From Mumia quercus (GTDB lineage: Bacteria > Actinomycetota > Actinomycetes > Propionibacteriales > Nocardioidaceae), in contig NZ_JANZYO010000001.1 of NCBI RefSeq assembly GCF_025506335.1, positions 124,001 through 188,000 of the forward strand: a stretch of DNA of 64,000 nucleotides, read 5' to 3'. The first letter of the stretch is position 1, and each line of letters opens with the position of its first letter. The notes under the pieces are model-generated. The model saw only the letters and a program-made list of their open reading frames with translations, ran no database searches and had not been told where the DNA came from. The position numbers and the translations under genes are program-made. Of the stretch, positions 53,407 to 63,192 are shown piece by piece.

Positions 53407-54891
53407 ATGCTCCGGGACTCCGACACCGCCGCCTTGCGTGATGCCCTCCGTACCGCGGACTACACGGTCGAGGCGGTGGCCGAGCTCCTCGGCGCCGACG
53501 CGCACCGTGCGCTCATGCGCAACGAGACGACCCCGGGCAGGCGGGCGACGCGCGACGGGTCGCCGCTCTCGACCTTGACGCGACTGTTCGCCCTCCAGGT
53601 GCCGGTCGCGGTCGAGGACGCTGAGCGTGCGCTCCCCGGGCTCGTCGACGCGCTGTCGGTCGCCGGGATCCTCGAGCGCTCCGTCTCCGAAGTCGCCGCG
53701 CGCGTGGACCTGCGGGCGTACGGAGACGACACCCACGACTGGTGGGTCGTCTGCGACCTGACGCCCGGGCTCGACGGATCCCCGCGAACGGTCGGGCCCG
53801 AGCACGTCCTCGGCATCAGCGAGGCGTCGTCGTCCCTGGCCCAGCTCACCGTCCGGGAGCAGGTGGGCAGCGCACTGGACCTCGGTACGGGCTGCGGCGT
53901 CCAGTCGCTCCACCTGGCCACCCACGCCGGCCGGGTCGTCGGCACGGACGTGAACCCGCGCGCGCTGGCGATGGCGCGGCTGACGGCGGCGCTGAACGCC
54001 GACGACCCCGCGTCGCCGCTGTTCGAGGTCCGCGACGGCAGCCTGCTCGCGCCCGTCCGGGGCGAGACGTACGACCTCATCGCGACCAACCCGCCGTTCG
54101 TGGTCTCTCCAGCGACCGGCGAACGCCTGGTCTACCGCGACTCCGGGCTGCCCGGCGACGAGGTGGTCCGCCGGATCGTGACCGAGGCGCCGTCCCACCT
54201 CAACCCCGGCGGCTGGTGCCAGATCCTGGCCAACTGGGTCCACGTCGACGGCCAGCCCTGGACCGAGCGGCTCACCGAGTGGCTGAGCGGCACCGGCTGT
54301 GACGCGTGGGTGCTGCAGCGGGAGGTCGCCGACCTGCCGACGTACGTCGAGATGTGGCTCGCCGACGCCGGCCTGCAGGGGGCTCCCGACTACGTGCAGC
54401 GGTACGACACCTGGCTCGGGTGGTTCGAGGAGCAGGGCATCGAGGCGATCGGGTTCGGCTGGCTCAGCCTGCGCAACGCCGGGCGCGACGCCCCGGTGCT
54501 GCGGCTCGAGGAGTGGCCGTACGAGATCGAGCAGCCGATCGGCCCGCACATCGCCGCCTGGGGCGCGCGTACGGACGCGTACGCCCGCGCCACCGACGCC
54601 GACCTGCTCGCCGCTCACCTGGTGCAGGCCGACGACCTGGTCCAGGAGACGCTGGGTCCGGCGGGCGCTGCCGACCCTGAGGTGATCATGGTCCGGCTCC
54701 AGCGTGGCGTCCGTCGGGCCAAGCAGCTCGACACCGTCCAGGCGGGTCTCGTGGGGGCCTGTGACGGGGATCTCTCGGTGGGCCAGATCCTCGATGCCCT
54801 CGCCCAGATCCTGGGCCAGGACGCGGCTGCCCTGCGAAGCGCCACGCTGCCTGTGGTCCGGGAGCTGGTGGCCGACGGGTACCTGCGCTGA
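53407..54891 (+). CDS. HemK-like class I methyltransferase with flanking domains
   Basis: Protein of 494 residues. The central domain has motif I LDLGTGCGVQSLHLA, VVGTDVNPRAL and the N-methyltransferase signature ATNPPFVVSP (NPPF), as in HemK/RlmG enzymes that methylate glutamine or bases. An N-terminal domain of about 130 residues and a C-terminal winged-helix-like domain flank it, the layout of the actinobacterial DUF7059/DUF7782 group. The target is unknown. It precedes topA on the same strand. Confidence 0.85.
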   Translation: MLRDSDTAALRDALRTADYTVEAVAELLGADAHRALMRNETTPGRRATRDGSPLSTLTRLFALQVPVAVEDAERALPGLVDALSVAGILERSVSEVAARVDLRAYGDDTHDWWVVCDLTPGLDGSPRTVGPEHVLGISEASSSLAQLTVREQVGSALDLGTGCGVQSLHLATHAGRVVGTDVNPRALAMARLTAALNADDPASPLFEVRDGSLLAPVRGETYDLIATNPPFVVSPATGERLVYRDSGLPGDEVVRRIVTEAPSHLNPGGWCQILANWVHVDGQPWTERLTEWLSGTGCDAWVLQREVADLPTYVEMWLADAGLQGAPDYVQRYDTWLGWFEEQGIEAIGFGWLSLRNAGRDAPVLRLEEWPYEIEQPIGPHIAAWGARTDAYARATDADLLAAHLVQADDLVQETLGPAGAADPEVIMVRLQRGVRRAKQLDTVQAGLVGACDGDLSVGQILDALAQILGQDAAALRSATLPVVRELVADGYLR

Positions 54892-55052
54892 CCCTCGGGT
54901 CCGGCGCGTGACCCGCGACACGAGGATGTGACACCCGCACACGAACTCTTGCGATCACGCGCTACCTTGGCGGCGTCGCGCCTTTGCGACGCACTGCGAC
55001 CCCGCATGCCGGGCGACGCAGTGACTGCACAGGACCAGGAGCACCCACCACC

Positions 55053-57740
55053 GTGACCTCTCTCGTCATCGTCGAGTCGCCGAAGAAGATCGCGCAGATC
55101 GCCGGCTACCTCGGTAAGGGCTATGTCGTCGAGGCCTCCTTCGGCCACGTCCGCGACCTGCCCAACGGTGCTGCTGAGGTGCCCGCCAAGTACAAGGGAC
55201 AGCCCTGGGCGCGGTTGGGCGTGGACGTCGACGGCGAGTTCGACCCGGTGTACGTGGTCCCGGCGGACAAGAAGGCGCAGATCACCAAGCTCAAGAAGCT
55301 CCTCAAGGATGCCGACGAGCTCATCCTGGCGACCGATGAGGACCGCGAGGGCGAGGCGATCGCCTGGCACCTGGTCGAGGAGCTCAAGCCGAAGGTCCCG
55401 GTCAAGCGGATGACCTTCAACGAGATCACCCCGCAAGCCATCCAGGCGGCGATCGAGAACACGCGCGACATCAACGAGGACCTCGTCGACGCGCAGGAGA
55501 CCCGCCGCATCCTCGACCGCCTCTACGGCTACGAGGTCAGCCCTGTGCTGTGGAAGAAGGTCATGTCCGGCCTGTCCGCGGGGCGGGTGCAGTCGGTCGC
55601 GACCCGGATGGTCGTGGAGCGTGAGAGGGAGCGCCGCGCGTTCCGCTCCGCCTCGTACTGGGACCTCGACGCCCGGCTGGACGCCGGCGAGGGCAGGGAC
55701 CCGCGGGTCTTCCCCGCCCGTCTGCTGTCGGTCGGCGGCGCGCGGGTCGCGCAGGGCCGTGACTTCGACTCCGAAGGACAGCTCACCAGCAGCGAGGTCG
55801 TCCACCTCGACGAGGCGCGCGCCGCCGCGCTCGCCGACGGGCTGCGCGAGCAGACCTTCACCGTGCTCTCGGTCGAGTCGAAACCGTACACCCGGCGCCC
55901 GTACGCCCCGTTCCGTACGGTCACGCTGCAGCAGGAGGCCGGCCGCAAGCTCGGCTGGGGCGCGCAGCGCGCGATGCAGGTGGCGCAACGGCTGTACGAG
56001 GGCGGCTACATCACCTACATGCGTACGGACTCCACGACGCTGTCGCAGACCGCGCTCAACGCGGCGCGTGCCCAGGTGCGTGACCTGTACGGCCCGGACT
56101 ACCTCCCTGAGGCGCCCCGTACCTACACCTCGAAGGTCAAGAACGCCCAGGAGGCCCACGAGGCCATCCGCCCGGCCGGCGAGACCTTCCGGACCCCTGC
56201 CGAGACGGGGCTGAGCGGCGACGAGTTCCGCCTGTACGAGCTGATCTGGATGCGGACGATGGCGTCGCAGATGAAGGACGCCAAGGGCAACACCGTGACC
56301 GTACGGATCGGGGCGACCGCGGCCTCTGGCGAGGAGTGCGTCTTCACCTCGTCCGGACGCACGATCACGTTCTACGGCTTCCTCAAGGCGTACGTGGAGG
56401 GCGCGGACGACCCCGAGGCGGAGTCCGACGACAAGCAGACCCGCCTCCCCGACGTCGCGGAGGGCGACACCGTCACCGTCGACAGCCTCGAGGCTGCCGG
56501 GCACGCCACGAAGCCGCCCGCCCGCTACACCGAGCAGACGCTGATCGGCGAGCTGGAGAAGCGCGAGATCGGGCGCCCGTCGACGTACGCGTCGATCATC
56601 CAGACGATCCTCAACCGCGGCTACGTCTACAAGAAGGGCACCGCGCTGGTGCCGTCGTGGGTCGCGTTCTCGGCCACGCGCCTCATGGAGCGCCACTTCG
56701 GCCGGCTCGTGGACTACGCGTTCACCGCGACGATGGAGGACGTGCTCGACGAGGTCGCCGCCGGTCGCGAGCGCCGCCCCGCTGTGCTGCACGGCTTCTA
56801 CTACGGCGACACCGAGGGCGACACCGGCCTCAAGCGTCTCGTCGACGGTCTGGGCGAGATCGACGCGCGGGAGCTGTCGACGTTCGAGATCGGCGACGGC
56901 ATCGCCCTGCGCGTCGGCCGCTACGGCCCGTACCTCGAGGGGCCCGACGCCGACGGCGTGCTCCAGCGCGCGAACGTCCCCGACGACCTTCCGCCCGACG
57001 AGCTGACCCTCGACAAGGCCAAGGAGCTTCTCGCGAACCCTGCCGGCCAGGACCGCGAGCTCGGCACACACCCGGAGACGGGTCGCGTGATCGTCGCCAA
57101 GAACGGTCGGTTCGGGCCGTACGTCACCGAGGTGCTCCCGGAGGATGCGCCGAAGAAGGAGAAGCCGCGGACGGGCTCGCTCTTCAAGTCGATGGACCTC
57201 GACACGGTGACCCTCGAGGACGCCGTCAAGCTGCTGTCCCTGCCGCGGGTGGTCGGCGCCGACCCTGAGAGCGGTGACGAGATCACCGCGCAGAACGGCC
57301 GCTACGGGCCGTACCTCAAGAAGGGCACCGACTCGCGCTCGTTGGAGACCGAGGACCAGATCTTCTCGATCACGCTGCCGGAGGCGTTGGCGATCTACGC
57401 GCAGCCGAAGCAGCGCGGACGTCGTGCGGCCGCGGCCCCGCTCAAGGAGCTCGGCGAGGACCCGGAGTCGAAGAAGCCCGTGGTGGTGAAGGACGGCCGG
57501 TTCGGGCCGTACGTCACCGACGGCGAGGTCAACGCGACCCTGCGCAAGGGCGACGAGGTCGACACCCTCACGCTGGCGCGTGCCGCCGAGCTGTTGGCGG
57601 AGAAGCGCGCGAAGGGGCCGGCGAAGAAGACCACGCGCAAGAAGGCACCGGCGAAGAAGGCACCGGCGAAGAAGGCGGCTGCCAAGAAGGCACCGGCCAA
57701 GAAGGCGGCCGCCAAGAAGAGCACCACCAAGAAGGCCTGA
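55053..57740 (+). CDS. topA: DNA topoisomerase I
   Basis: Type IA topoisomerase of 895 residues that relaxes negative supercoils. The Toprim domain opens VIVESPKKIAQIAGYL with DEDREGEAIAWH; the catalytic tyrosine is in YMRTDSTTLS; RPSTYASIIQTI and GRYGPYL repeats follow. There are no zinc fingers; instead, as is usual in actinobacteria, it ends in a Lys/Ala-rich tail that gives processivity. GTG 55053 is the conserved start; the 161-base gap upstream shows no other gene. Confidence 0.96.
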   Translation: MTSLVIVESPKKIAQIAGYLGKGYVVEASFGHVRDLPNGAAEVPAKYKGQPWARLGVDVDGEFDPVYVVPADKKAQITKLKKLLKDADELILATDEDREGEAIAWHLVEELKPKVPVKRMTFNEITPQAIQAAIENTRDINEDLVDAQETRRILDRLYGYEVSPVLWKKVMSGLSAGRVQSVATRMVVERERERRAFRSASYWDLDARLDAGEGRDPRVFPARLLSVGGARVAQGRDFDSEGQLTSSEVVHLDEARAAALADGLREQTFTVLSVESKPYTRRPYAPFRTVTLQQEAGRKLGWGAQRAMQVAQRLYEGGYITYMRTDSTTLSQTALNAARAQVRDLYGPDYLPEAPRTYTSKVKNAQEAHEAIRPAGETFRTPAETGLSGDEFRLYELIWMRTMASQMKDAKGNTVTVRIGATAASGEECVFTSSGRTITFYGFLKAYVEGADDPEAESDDKQTRLPDVAEGDTVTVDSLEAAGHATKPPARYTEQTLIGELEKREIGRPSTYASIIQTILNRGYVYKKGTALVPSWVAFSATRLMERHFGRLVDYAFTATMEDVLDEVAAGRERRPAVLHGFYYGDTEGDTGLKRLVDGLGEIDARELSTFEIGDGIALRVGRYGPYLEGPDADGVLQRANVPDDLPPDELTLDKAKELLANPAGQDRELGTHPETGRVIVAKNGRFGPYVTEVLPEDAPKKEKPRTGSLFKSMDLDTVTLEDAVKLLSLPRVVGADPESGDEITAQNGRYGPYLKKGTDSRSLETEDQIFSITLPEALAIYAQPKQRGRRAAAAPLKELGEDPESKKPVVVKDGRFGPYVTDGEVNATLRKGDEVDTLTLARAAELLAEKRAKGPAKKTTRKKAPAKKAPAKKAAAKKAPAKKAAAKKSTTKKA
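57639..57728 (+). repeat. Six tandem 15-bp units in topA 3' end
   Basis: Units of the form aagaaggcaccggcg encode KKAPA, KKAPA, KKAAA, KKAPA, KKAAA and KKSTT. This is the histone-tail-like end of TopA. Copy number could vary by slippage. Confidence 0.85.
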
Positions 57741-57742
57741 CG

Positions 57743-58426
57743 GTGCGCAGGACGGCTGTGGCGCTGGTGGCGCTCGGGGTGCTCGCCGCGGGCTGCGGCT
57801 CCGACGATGGGCCCGCGAAGGAGGCCTCGGCGCAGGAGACGACGCCCACGTCGGCTCCGACGCCGCCGCTGTCCGGAGGGCAGATCGACCCCGCGGGCTA
57901 CGAGTCGCCGGAGTCGGTCGCCGCCGAGTCGCCGGTCGTCGTGATCGGTGCGGTCGAGGCGTGGGAGAAGGGGCCGCAGGTCGTCCTCGACGACGGCTCG
58001 ACGCGCGGGGGGCCAGAGCGGCTCGGCTTCTCGGTGCTCGTGATCGCGGCCGACCAGGTCATCAAGGATGACAAGGGCCTGGTCACCGGGTCGCGGATCT
58101 ACGTCCCGGTCGCCGACGAGGTCGCGAACCTGAGCGCGCTGGCACCGGTCGGGTCGAACGTCGCCTTCATCGGGGGCGCCGACACCGGCCTCGCGATGTT
58201 CGACGCCGACCAGTACGAGGTGTCCGACCCCGAGGCGGGGGTGGAGGATGGGGCGACGCTGCTCTGGGCCACACCGCAGGGGGTGACCGTGGAGACCGAG
58301 AGCGGCGCGCTCGTGCACGCCGACCCGTCCGCCCGGGACGCGGTGTGGAAGGACGTGGCGAGCCTTCCCGACGAAGAACAGTTCGGGATGGTGGCGCAGC
58401 GCTTGATGGCGCTCTCGCGAGGCTGA
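57743..58426 (+). CDS. Putative lipoprotein
   Basis: Exported protein of 227 residues with lipobox LAAGC (Cys18), a Ser/Thr/Pro linker, and a strand-rich domain (ESPVVVIGAVEAW, FSVLVIAADQVIKDD, VGSNVAFIGG) that looks like an OB/beta-barrel fold. GTG 57743 follows the topA stop by two bases. I do not recognise the family. Confidence 0.72.
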   Translation: MRRTAVALVALGVLAAGCGSDDGPAKEASAQETTPTSAPTPPLSGGQIDPAGYESPESVAAESPVVVIGAVEAWEKGPQVVLDDGSTRGGPERLGFSVLVIAADQVIKDDKGLVTGSRIYVPVADEVANLSALAPVGSNVAFIGGADTGLAMFDADQYEVSDPEAGVEDGATLLWATPQGVTVETESGALVHADPSARDAVWKDVASLPDEEQFGMVAQRLMALSRG

Positions 58427-58433
58427 GCGCGCT

Positions 58434-58439
58434 TAGGAT
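58434..58439 (+). promoter_or_regulatory. -10 element of leaderless amine oxidase gene
   Basis: TAGGAT, six bases, then GTG 58446. Confidence 0.5.
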
Positions 58440-58445
58440 CGACGC

Positions 58446-59801
58446 GTGGCGAACGTCGATGTGATCGTGGTCGGAGCGGGTGTCGCTGGTCTCGTGACTG
58501 CGGACCGCGTACGCGCGGCGGGGCGCAGCGTCGTCGTGCTGGAGGCACGTGACCGGGTGGGCGGGCGTACGCTCACCGAGCCCGTGCCCGGGGTGGACGG
58601 CCTCGTGGTCGACTCCGGTGCGGCGTGGGTGGCTCCCGACCACCACCTCCTGTGCGCCGAGCTCGAGCGGTTCGGCCTGGAGACGACACCGCAGGCGGGC
58701 CCCGGCGACGCGCTCGCGTCGCTGCGGGGCAAGACCCGCCGCTTCGCCGAAGCCGGCCGCCCGCTCGACCCGGTCACGACCGCCGACGTGGCGCAGGCGA
58801 TGGTGCGCTTCGGCGCTGCGGCGGAGCACGTCGATCTCGCCGCCCCGTGGCGCGGCCACCACGCGGCGCGGTACGACGCCCAGACCTTCGAGAGCTGGAT
58901 CCGGCGCACGTGCGTCACGCCGAAGGGCCGCGACTACTTCCGGCTCGTCTGCGAGGCGGTCCTCGCCACCGAGCCCCAGAACGTCTCGCTGCTCCACATG
59001 CTGTTCTACGCCCGCTCCGGAGGGGGTCTGCTGCACCTCGTCACGACCGGTGGGGGCGCGCAGGACGCACGCGTCGTCGGCGGCATGCAGCAGGTCTCGG
59101 AGCGGCTGGCCGACGGGCTCGGCATGTGGGTGCGGCTGCAGGAGCCGGTGACGACGATCGTCCACGACGCCGACGGGGTCTCGGTGCACAGCGAGTCCGG
59201 GGCCACGACTGCCCACCGTGTCGTCGTCACGGTGCCGCCGGCCCTCGCCTCGTCGATCGAGTATCTGCCCGGACTCCCGCACGAGCGGACCCAGCTCGTC
59301 CAGCGGATGCCGCACGGAAGCGTCGTAAAGTGCCACGCGGTCTACTCGCGCCCGTTCTGGCACGACCTCGCACTCTCGGGTGAGATCGTCTCCGACGAAG
59401 GGCCGTCCAAGGTCGTCTTCGACACCACGCCGCCCGGCTCCAAGTACGGAGTCCTGACCGTCCTCGTCGAGGGCGAGGACGCGTTGCGCCTCGGCGTACG
59501 CGGCCCGGCGCGTGCCCGTACCGAGGTGCTCCGAGGGCTCGCCGAGCACCTCGGTCCGCGTGCGATGGACCCCGTGGCGTTTGTCTCGCGCGACTGGACG
59601 GCGGAGGAGTGGACGCGCGGCTGCTACGGCGCTCACCTTCCGCCCGGCGCGTGGACGCAGGTCGGCTCGGCCCTGCGCGCGCCGGTGGGGCGCATCCACT
59701 GGGCCGGTACGGAGACCGCCGAGCGCTGGTGCGGCTACGTCGACGGGGCGATCGCGTCGGGTGAGCGCGCCGCCGCCGAGGTGCTCGCCGTGCTGCCCTG
59801 A
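58446..59801 (+). CDS. Flavin monoamine oxidase family protein
   Basis: FAD enzyme of 451 residues. The dinucleotide motif VVGAGVAGLVTADRV is followed by VLEARDRVGGRT, and the C-terminal flavin motif is IHWAGTETAERWCGYVDGAI, as in monoamine oxidases. It likely oxidises a primary or polyamine to an aldehyde with H2O2. It converges on the response regulator gene. Confidence 0.9.
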   Translation: MANVDVIVVGAGVAGLVTADRVRAAGRSVVVLEARDRVGGRTLTEPVPGVDGLVVDSGAAWVAPDHHLLCAELERFGLETTPQAGPGDALASLRGKTRRFAEAGRPLDPVTTADVAQAMVRFGAAAEHVDLAAPWRGHHAARYDAQTFESWIRRTCVTPKGRDYFRLVCEAVLATEPQNVSLLHMLFYARSGGGLLHLVTTGGGAQDARVVGGMQQVSERLADGLGMWVRLQEPVTTIVHDADGVSVHSESGATTAHRVVVTVPPALASSIEYLPGLPHERTQLVQRMPHGSVVKCHAVYSRPFWHDLALSGEIVSDEGPSKVVFDTTPPGSKYGVLTVLVEGEDALRLGVRGPARARTEVLRGLAEHLGPRAMDPVAFVSRDWTAEEWTRGCYGAHLPPGAWTQVGSALRAPVGRIHWAGTETAERWCGYVDGAIASGERAAAEVLAVLP

Positions 59802-59821
59802 CGGGCGCCGCGGCCGCGGGG

Positions 59822-60490
59822 TCAGGCGTCGCGCTCGCGCGGGCGCACGAGCCCCGACTCGTACGCGAAGACGACGAGCTGGGCGCGGTCCCGTACGCCC
59901 GTCTTCGTCATCGCACGACTCACGTGCGTCTTCGCGGTGGTCGGGCTGACGACCAGGCGCTCGGCGATCTCGTCGTTGCTCAACCCGTACCCGACGAGCG
60001 CCACGACCTCCCGCTCGCGCGCGGTCAGCGCCTCAAGGCTCGAGACAGAGACGACCTCCGCGGGCCGGGCGACGAACTCGCTGATCAGCCGCCGGGTGAT
60101 CCCCGGGGACAGGAGCGCGTCACCGTCGGCGACGACCCGCAGCGCCTGCACGATCTCGTCGGGCGCGGTGTCCTTCACGAGGAAGCCGCTCGCGCCCGCC
60201 CGCAGGGCGTCGAAGACGTACTCGTCCAGGCCGTAGTTGGTGAGCACGACGACCCGGACCGCCGCGAGCCTCTCGTCGTCGACGATGCGCCGGGTCGCCG
60301 CGATCCCGTCGAGGACCGGCATCTGTACGTCCATGAGCACGAGGTCCGGGCGGTGCTCCAGGGCGAGCTCGTACGCGCCCGCGCCGTCCTCGGCCTCGGC
60401 CACGACCTCGAGGTCGTCCTCGGAGTCGAGCAGCGCCCGCAGGCCCGTACGGATCAGCGGCTGGTCGTCGACGAGCAGGACGCGGATCAC
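59822..60490 (-). CDS. NarL/LuxR response regulator
   Basis: Regulator of 222 residues: receiver with VLLVDDQPLIR, phospho-Asp in LVLMDVQMPVLDG and Lys in FLVKDTAPDE, then LuxR helix-turn-helix LTAREREVVALVGYGLSNDE with TTAKTHVSRAMTK. It overlaps the kinase gene by four bases (GTGA). The pair is divergent from an ABC exporter, its likely target. Confidence 0.92.
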   Translation of the reverse strand: MIRVLLVDDQPLIRTGLRALLDSEDDLEVVAEAEDGAGAYELALEHRPDLVLMDVQMPVLDGIAATRRIVDDERLAAVRVVVLTNYGLDEYVFDALRAGASGFLVKDTAPDEIVQALRVVADGDALLSPGITRRLISEFVARPAEVVSVSSLEALTAREREVVALVGYGLSNDEIAERLVVSPTTAKTHVSRAMTKTGVRDRAQLVVFAYESGLVRPRERDA

Positions 60491-61275
60491 GCCGAGACCT
60501 CGGCGGGACCACCGAGCGGCAGCCGGGCGACGACCGAGAACCCGCCATCAGGGCGGTGGCCCGCGCTCAGCTCCCCGCCGAGGGCCGTCGTCCGCTCGCG
60601 CATCCCGACGAGCCCGAGCCCGGGGCGCGACCGCCCGTCAGCCGACGGGAGGACGCGACCGTCGTCGTCGACCCGCACGGTCACCGCGTCGACGGCGTAC
60701 TCGACGACGACCCGCGCCTCGGCGCCGCCCGCGTGCCGCGCGACGTTCGTGAGGGCCTCCTGCACGATGCGGTACGCAGCGGAGTCGACCTCCGGAGGCA
60801 CGGGTCGCCGCTCGCCCGAGACGCGGAGCCGCGGCTCGATCCCGGCGTGGCTGCTGCGGGCGAGCAGGCGCGGCAGGTCGTCGAGCCCGTAGCCGTTCGC
60901 CTGGTCGTCGCGGCGCAGCACACTGAGCGTCTCGCGCAGCTCGCGCGCCGCGTCACCAGCCGCCTCCTGGATCGCCGAGAGCGCGACCGGCACCTCCTCG
61001 CCGCGCTTGCGGGCGAGGTGGGCGGCCACGCCGGCCTGCATGGTGACCACCGAGATGCTGTGGGTGAGCGAGTCGTGGAGCTCGCGGGCGATGCGCAGCT
61101 GCTCTTCGGCGACCCGGCGCCGCAGGACCTCTTCGCGGACGCGTTCGGCCTCGGCGAGCCGGTCCTCGAGCGCTGCCATCCGGGCCCGCCACTGGTGCGC
61201 GGCGGCCACCGCGACGAGTCCGGAGACGAACCAGCCCGCCGCATAGAACCGCTTCCAACCCCGGTCAGTGCGCAC
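60487..61275 (-). CDS. Sensor histidine kinase, NarL type
   Basis: Kinase of 262 residues. One short N-terminal hydrophobic stretch (FYAAGWFVSGLVAVAAA) is followed by a coiled coil and the HisKA_3 helix with His in ARELHDSLTHSISVVTMQ. The ATPase domain has VQEALTNVARHAGG and a short G box RPGLGLVGMRERT; the acidic N-terminal G box DDDGRV lacks the usual DxGxG. GTG 61275 is six bases after TACAGT. It has almost no sensor domain, so it may sense membrane state or an exporter. Confidence 0.88.
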   Translation of the reverse strand: MRTDRGWKRFYAAGWFVSGLVAVAAAHQWRARMAALEDRLAEAERVREEVLRRRVAEEQLRIARELHDSLTHSISVVTMQAGVAAHLARKRGEEVPVALSAIQEAAGDAARELRETLSVLRRDDQANGYGLDDLPRLLARSSHAGIEPRLRVSGERRPVPPEVDSAAYRIVQEALTNVARHAGGAEARVVVEYAVDAVTVRVDDDGRVLPSADGRSRPGLGLVGMRERTTALGGELSAGHRPDGGFSVVARLPLGGPAEVSA

Positions 61276-61281
61276 CTGTGC

Positions 61282-61287
61282 ACTGTA
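61282..61287 (-). promoter_or_regulatory. -10 element of leaderless kinase-regulator operon
   Basis: On the minus strand TACAGT, six bases, then GTG 61275. Confidence 0.5.
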
Positions 61288-61468
61288 GGCGAGCCGCGGG
61301 CCTCCTCACATCCGTCGCAGGGAGCATGCGCCGCGTCCTCCCCAGGGAGTACGGACGGGGTCGAGCGTGCCCGTACGAGGTCTGCGCAAGTGCCCTCTCC
61401 GGGACGACGACGCGACCCCGCACGCCGTCGGAGTCTGGTGGTCGTCCCCACGACCCAGGAGGAGACCC

Positions 61469-62434
61469 ATGGACCGACTTCCGGAGAACGCCGTCGAGGC
61501 GGCCGGGCTCGTCAAGAGGTTCGGCGCGACGCGTGCCCTCGACGGCCTCGACCTGATCGTGCCCGCCAGCGGCGTCTACGGCCTGCTCGGCCCCAACGGT
61601 GCAGGCAAGACGACGACGGTGCGGCTGCTGGCGACGCTGGTGCGCCCGGACAGCGGCACCGCCCGCGTCCTGGGTCACGACGTCGTCACCGACGCGGCCG
61701 CGGTGCGGCGGGAGATCGCGCTGACCGGCCAGTTCGCGTCGGTCGACACCGACCTCACGGGCCGCGAGAACCTCGTGCTGCAGGCCCGGCTGCTCGGGCG
61801 CTCGCGGCGCGAGGCCCACGAGCGGGCGGAGGAGCTGCTCGCCGCGTTCGACCTGGAGGACGCGGCCGACCGGCTGGCGCAGACCTACTCCGGCGGGATG
61901 CAGCGCCGCCTCGACCTCGCGGTCGGCCTCGTACGGACGCCTCGGCTGCTGTTCCTCGACGAGCCGACCACCGGGCTCGATCCGCGCAGCCGTCGTCACG
62001 TCTGGGACGTCGTCCGCGAACTGGTGGGGCGTGGGTCGACGGTCCTGCTCACCACCCAGTACCTCGACGAGGCCGACCGGCTCGCCGACCGCGTCGGGGT
62101 GGTGGCGAAGGGGCGGGTGATCGCGACCGGTACGCCCGACGAGCTGAAGCGCTCCCTCGGCGCCGACGTGGCGGAGATCCGGCTGGCAGGCGTCGCGGAC
62201 GCGGTGACGGCGGCTCGGGCGCTCGCCGGCCTTGCCGACCCGTCCGCGCCGCCGCTCTCCCCGGTCGTGCAGGACGACGGCACCGCGCTCCTCTCCGTAC
62301 CGCTCATCGCTCCGCTGCGCCGGATCCTCGACGTCGTCGATGACGCCGGCGTCATGATCGTCGGCCTGGACCTGCGTCACGCGACCCTCGACGAGGCGTT
62401 CCTCGCCCTCACCGACGAGGAGGCGCTGGTATGA
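61469..62434 (+). CDS. DrrA-like ABC transporter ATPase
   Basis: ATPase of 321 residues. Walker A is GPNGAGKTTTVRL, signature YSGGMQRRLDLAV, Walker B LLFLDEPTTGLD, and the DrrA-type C-terminal domain ends with LRHATLDEAFLALTD. ATG 61469 has AGGAGGAGA upstream. Co-translated with the permease (ATGA). Divergent from the two-component system. Confidence 0.91.
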   Translation: MDRLPENAVEAAGLVKRFGATRALDGLDLIVPASGVYGLLGPNGAGKTTTVRLLATLVRPDSGTARVLGHDVVTDAAAVRREIALTGQFASVDTDLTGRENLVLQARLLGRSRREAHERAEELLAAFDLEDAADRLAQTYSGGMQRRLDLAVGLVRTPRLLFLDEPTTGLDPRSRRHVWDVVRELVGRGSTVLLTTQYLDEADRLADRVGVVAKGRVIATGTPDELKRSLGADVAEIRLAGVADAVTAARALAGLADPSAPPLSPVVQDDGTALLSVPLIAPLRRILDVVDDAGVMIVGLDLRHATLDEAFLALTDEEALV

Positions 62435-63192
62435 CCACGGCCGTCGCGGACACGCGCGTCTTCGCGCGGCGCACGCTCCTCAAGCTGCGGCACACCCCGG
62501 AGCAGGCGGCCGACGCGATCCTCATCCCGTTCCTCTTCACGGTGCTGTTCACGTACCTGTTCGGAGGCGCCCTCGCAGGCTCCCCGCGGGCGTACGTGCA
62601 GTACCTGCTGCCGGGCACGCTGGTCATGGCGATCCTCCTCATGACCGTGTACGGCGGCCTGACGCTGAACACCGACATGTCCCGCGGCGTCGTCGACCGC
62701 TTCCGGTCGCTGCCGATCTGGCAGGCGGCCCACGTCGTCGGCACCCTCCTGGGCGACGTGGGCCGCTACCTGGTCGCGGCCTCGCTCGTCGTCCTGCTCG
62801 GCCTGGCGATCGGGTGGCGTCCCGACGGCGGTCTGCCCGGCGTCGTCGCCGGTGTCGGGCTCGCGGTCGTCTTCGCGTACGCGCTCTCGTGGGTGTGGGC
62901 GTCGCTCGGGCTGCTCGCGCGCACGCCGCAGGCGGTCTCGATGCTCAGCTTCCTCATCCAGTTCCCGTTGACGTTCGTCAGCAACGCGTTCGTCGAGCCC
63001 GAGACGATGCCCGGCTGGCTCCAGGCGTGGGTCGACGTCAATCCCGTCAGCCTCCTCGTCACCGCCGAGCGCGCCCTCTTCGCCGGAACGGCGGACGTCG
63101 TCGACGTCGCGTGGGTCCTCGTGGCCTCGGCAGGACTCCTGGCCGTCTTCGCCCCGCTCACGCTCCACCTCTACCGAAGGAGATCAGCATGA
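62431..63192 (+). CDS. ABC-2 type exporter permease
   Basis: Membrane subunit of 253 residues, about six helices, with the DrrB pattern MSRGVVDRFRSLPI and SNAFVEPETMPGWLQAWVDV. It exports the substrate of the ATPase pair; substrate unknown. The stop overlaps the ATG of the FAD oxidoreductase. Confidence 0.89.
   Translation: MTTAVADTRVFARRTLLKLRHTPEQAADAILIPFLFTVLFTYLFGGALAGSPRAYVQYLLPGTLVMAILLMTVYGGLTLNTDMSRGVVDRFRSLPIWQAAHVVGTLLGDVGRYLVAASLVVLLGLAIGWRPDGGLPGVVAGVGLAVVFAYALSWVWASLGLLARTPQAVSMLSFLIQFPLTFVSNAFVEPETMPGWLQAWVDVNPVSLLVTAERALFAGTADVVDVAWVLVASAGLLAVFAPLTLHLYRRRSA

Noticed and set aside
57639-57728. CRISPR array
   Set aside because: The 15-bp units are contiguous, in frame and encode the Lys/Ala tail of TopA. 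There are no spacers or cas genes.
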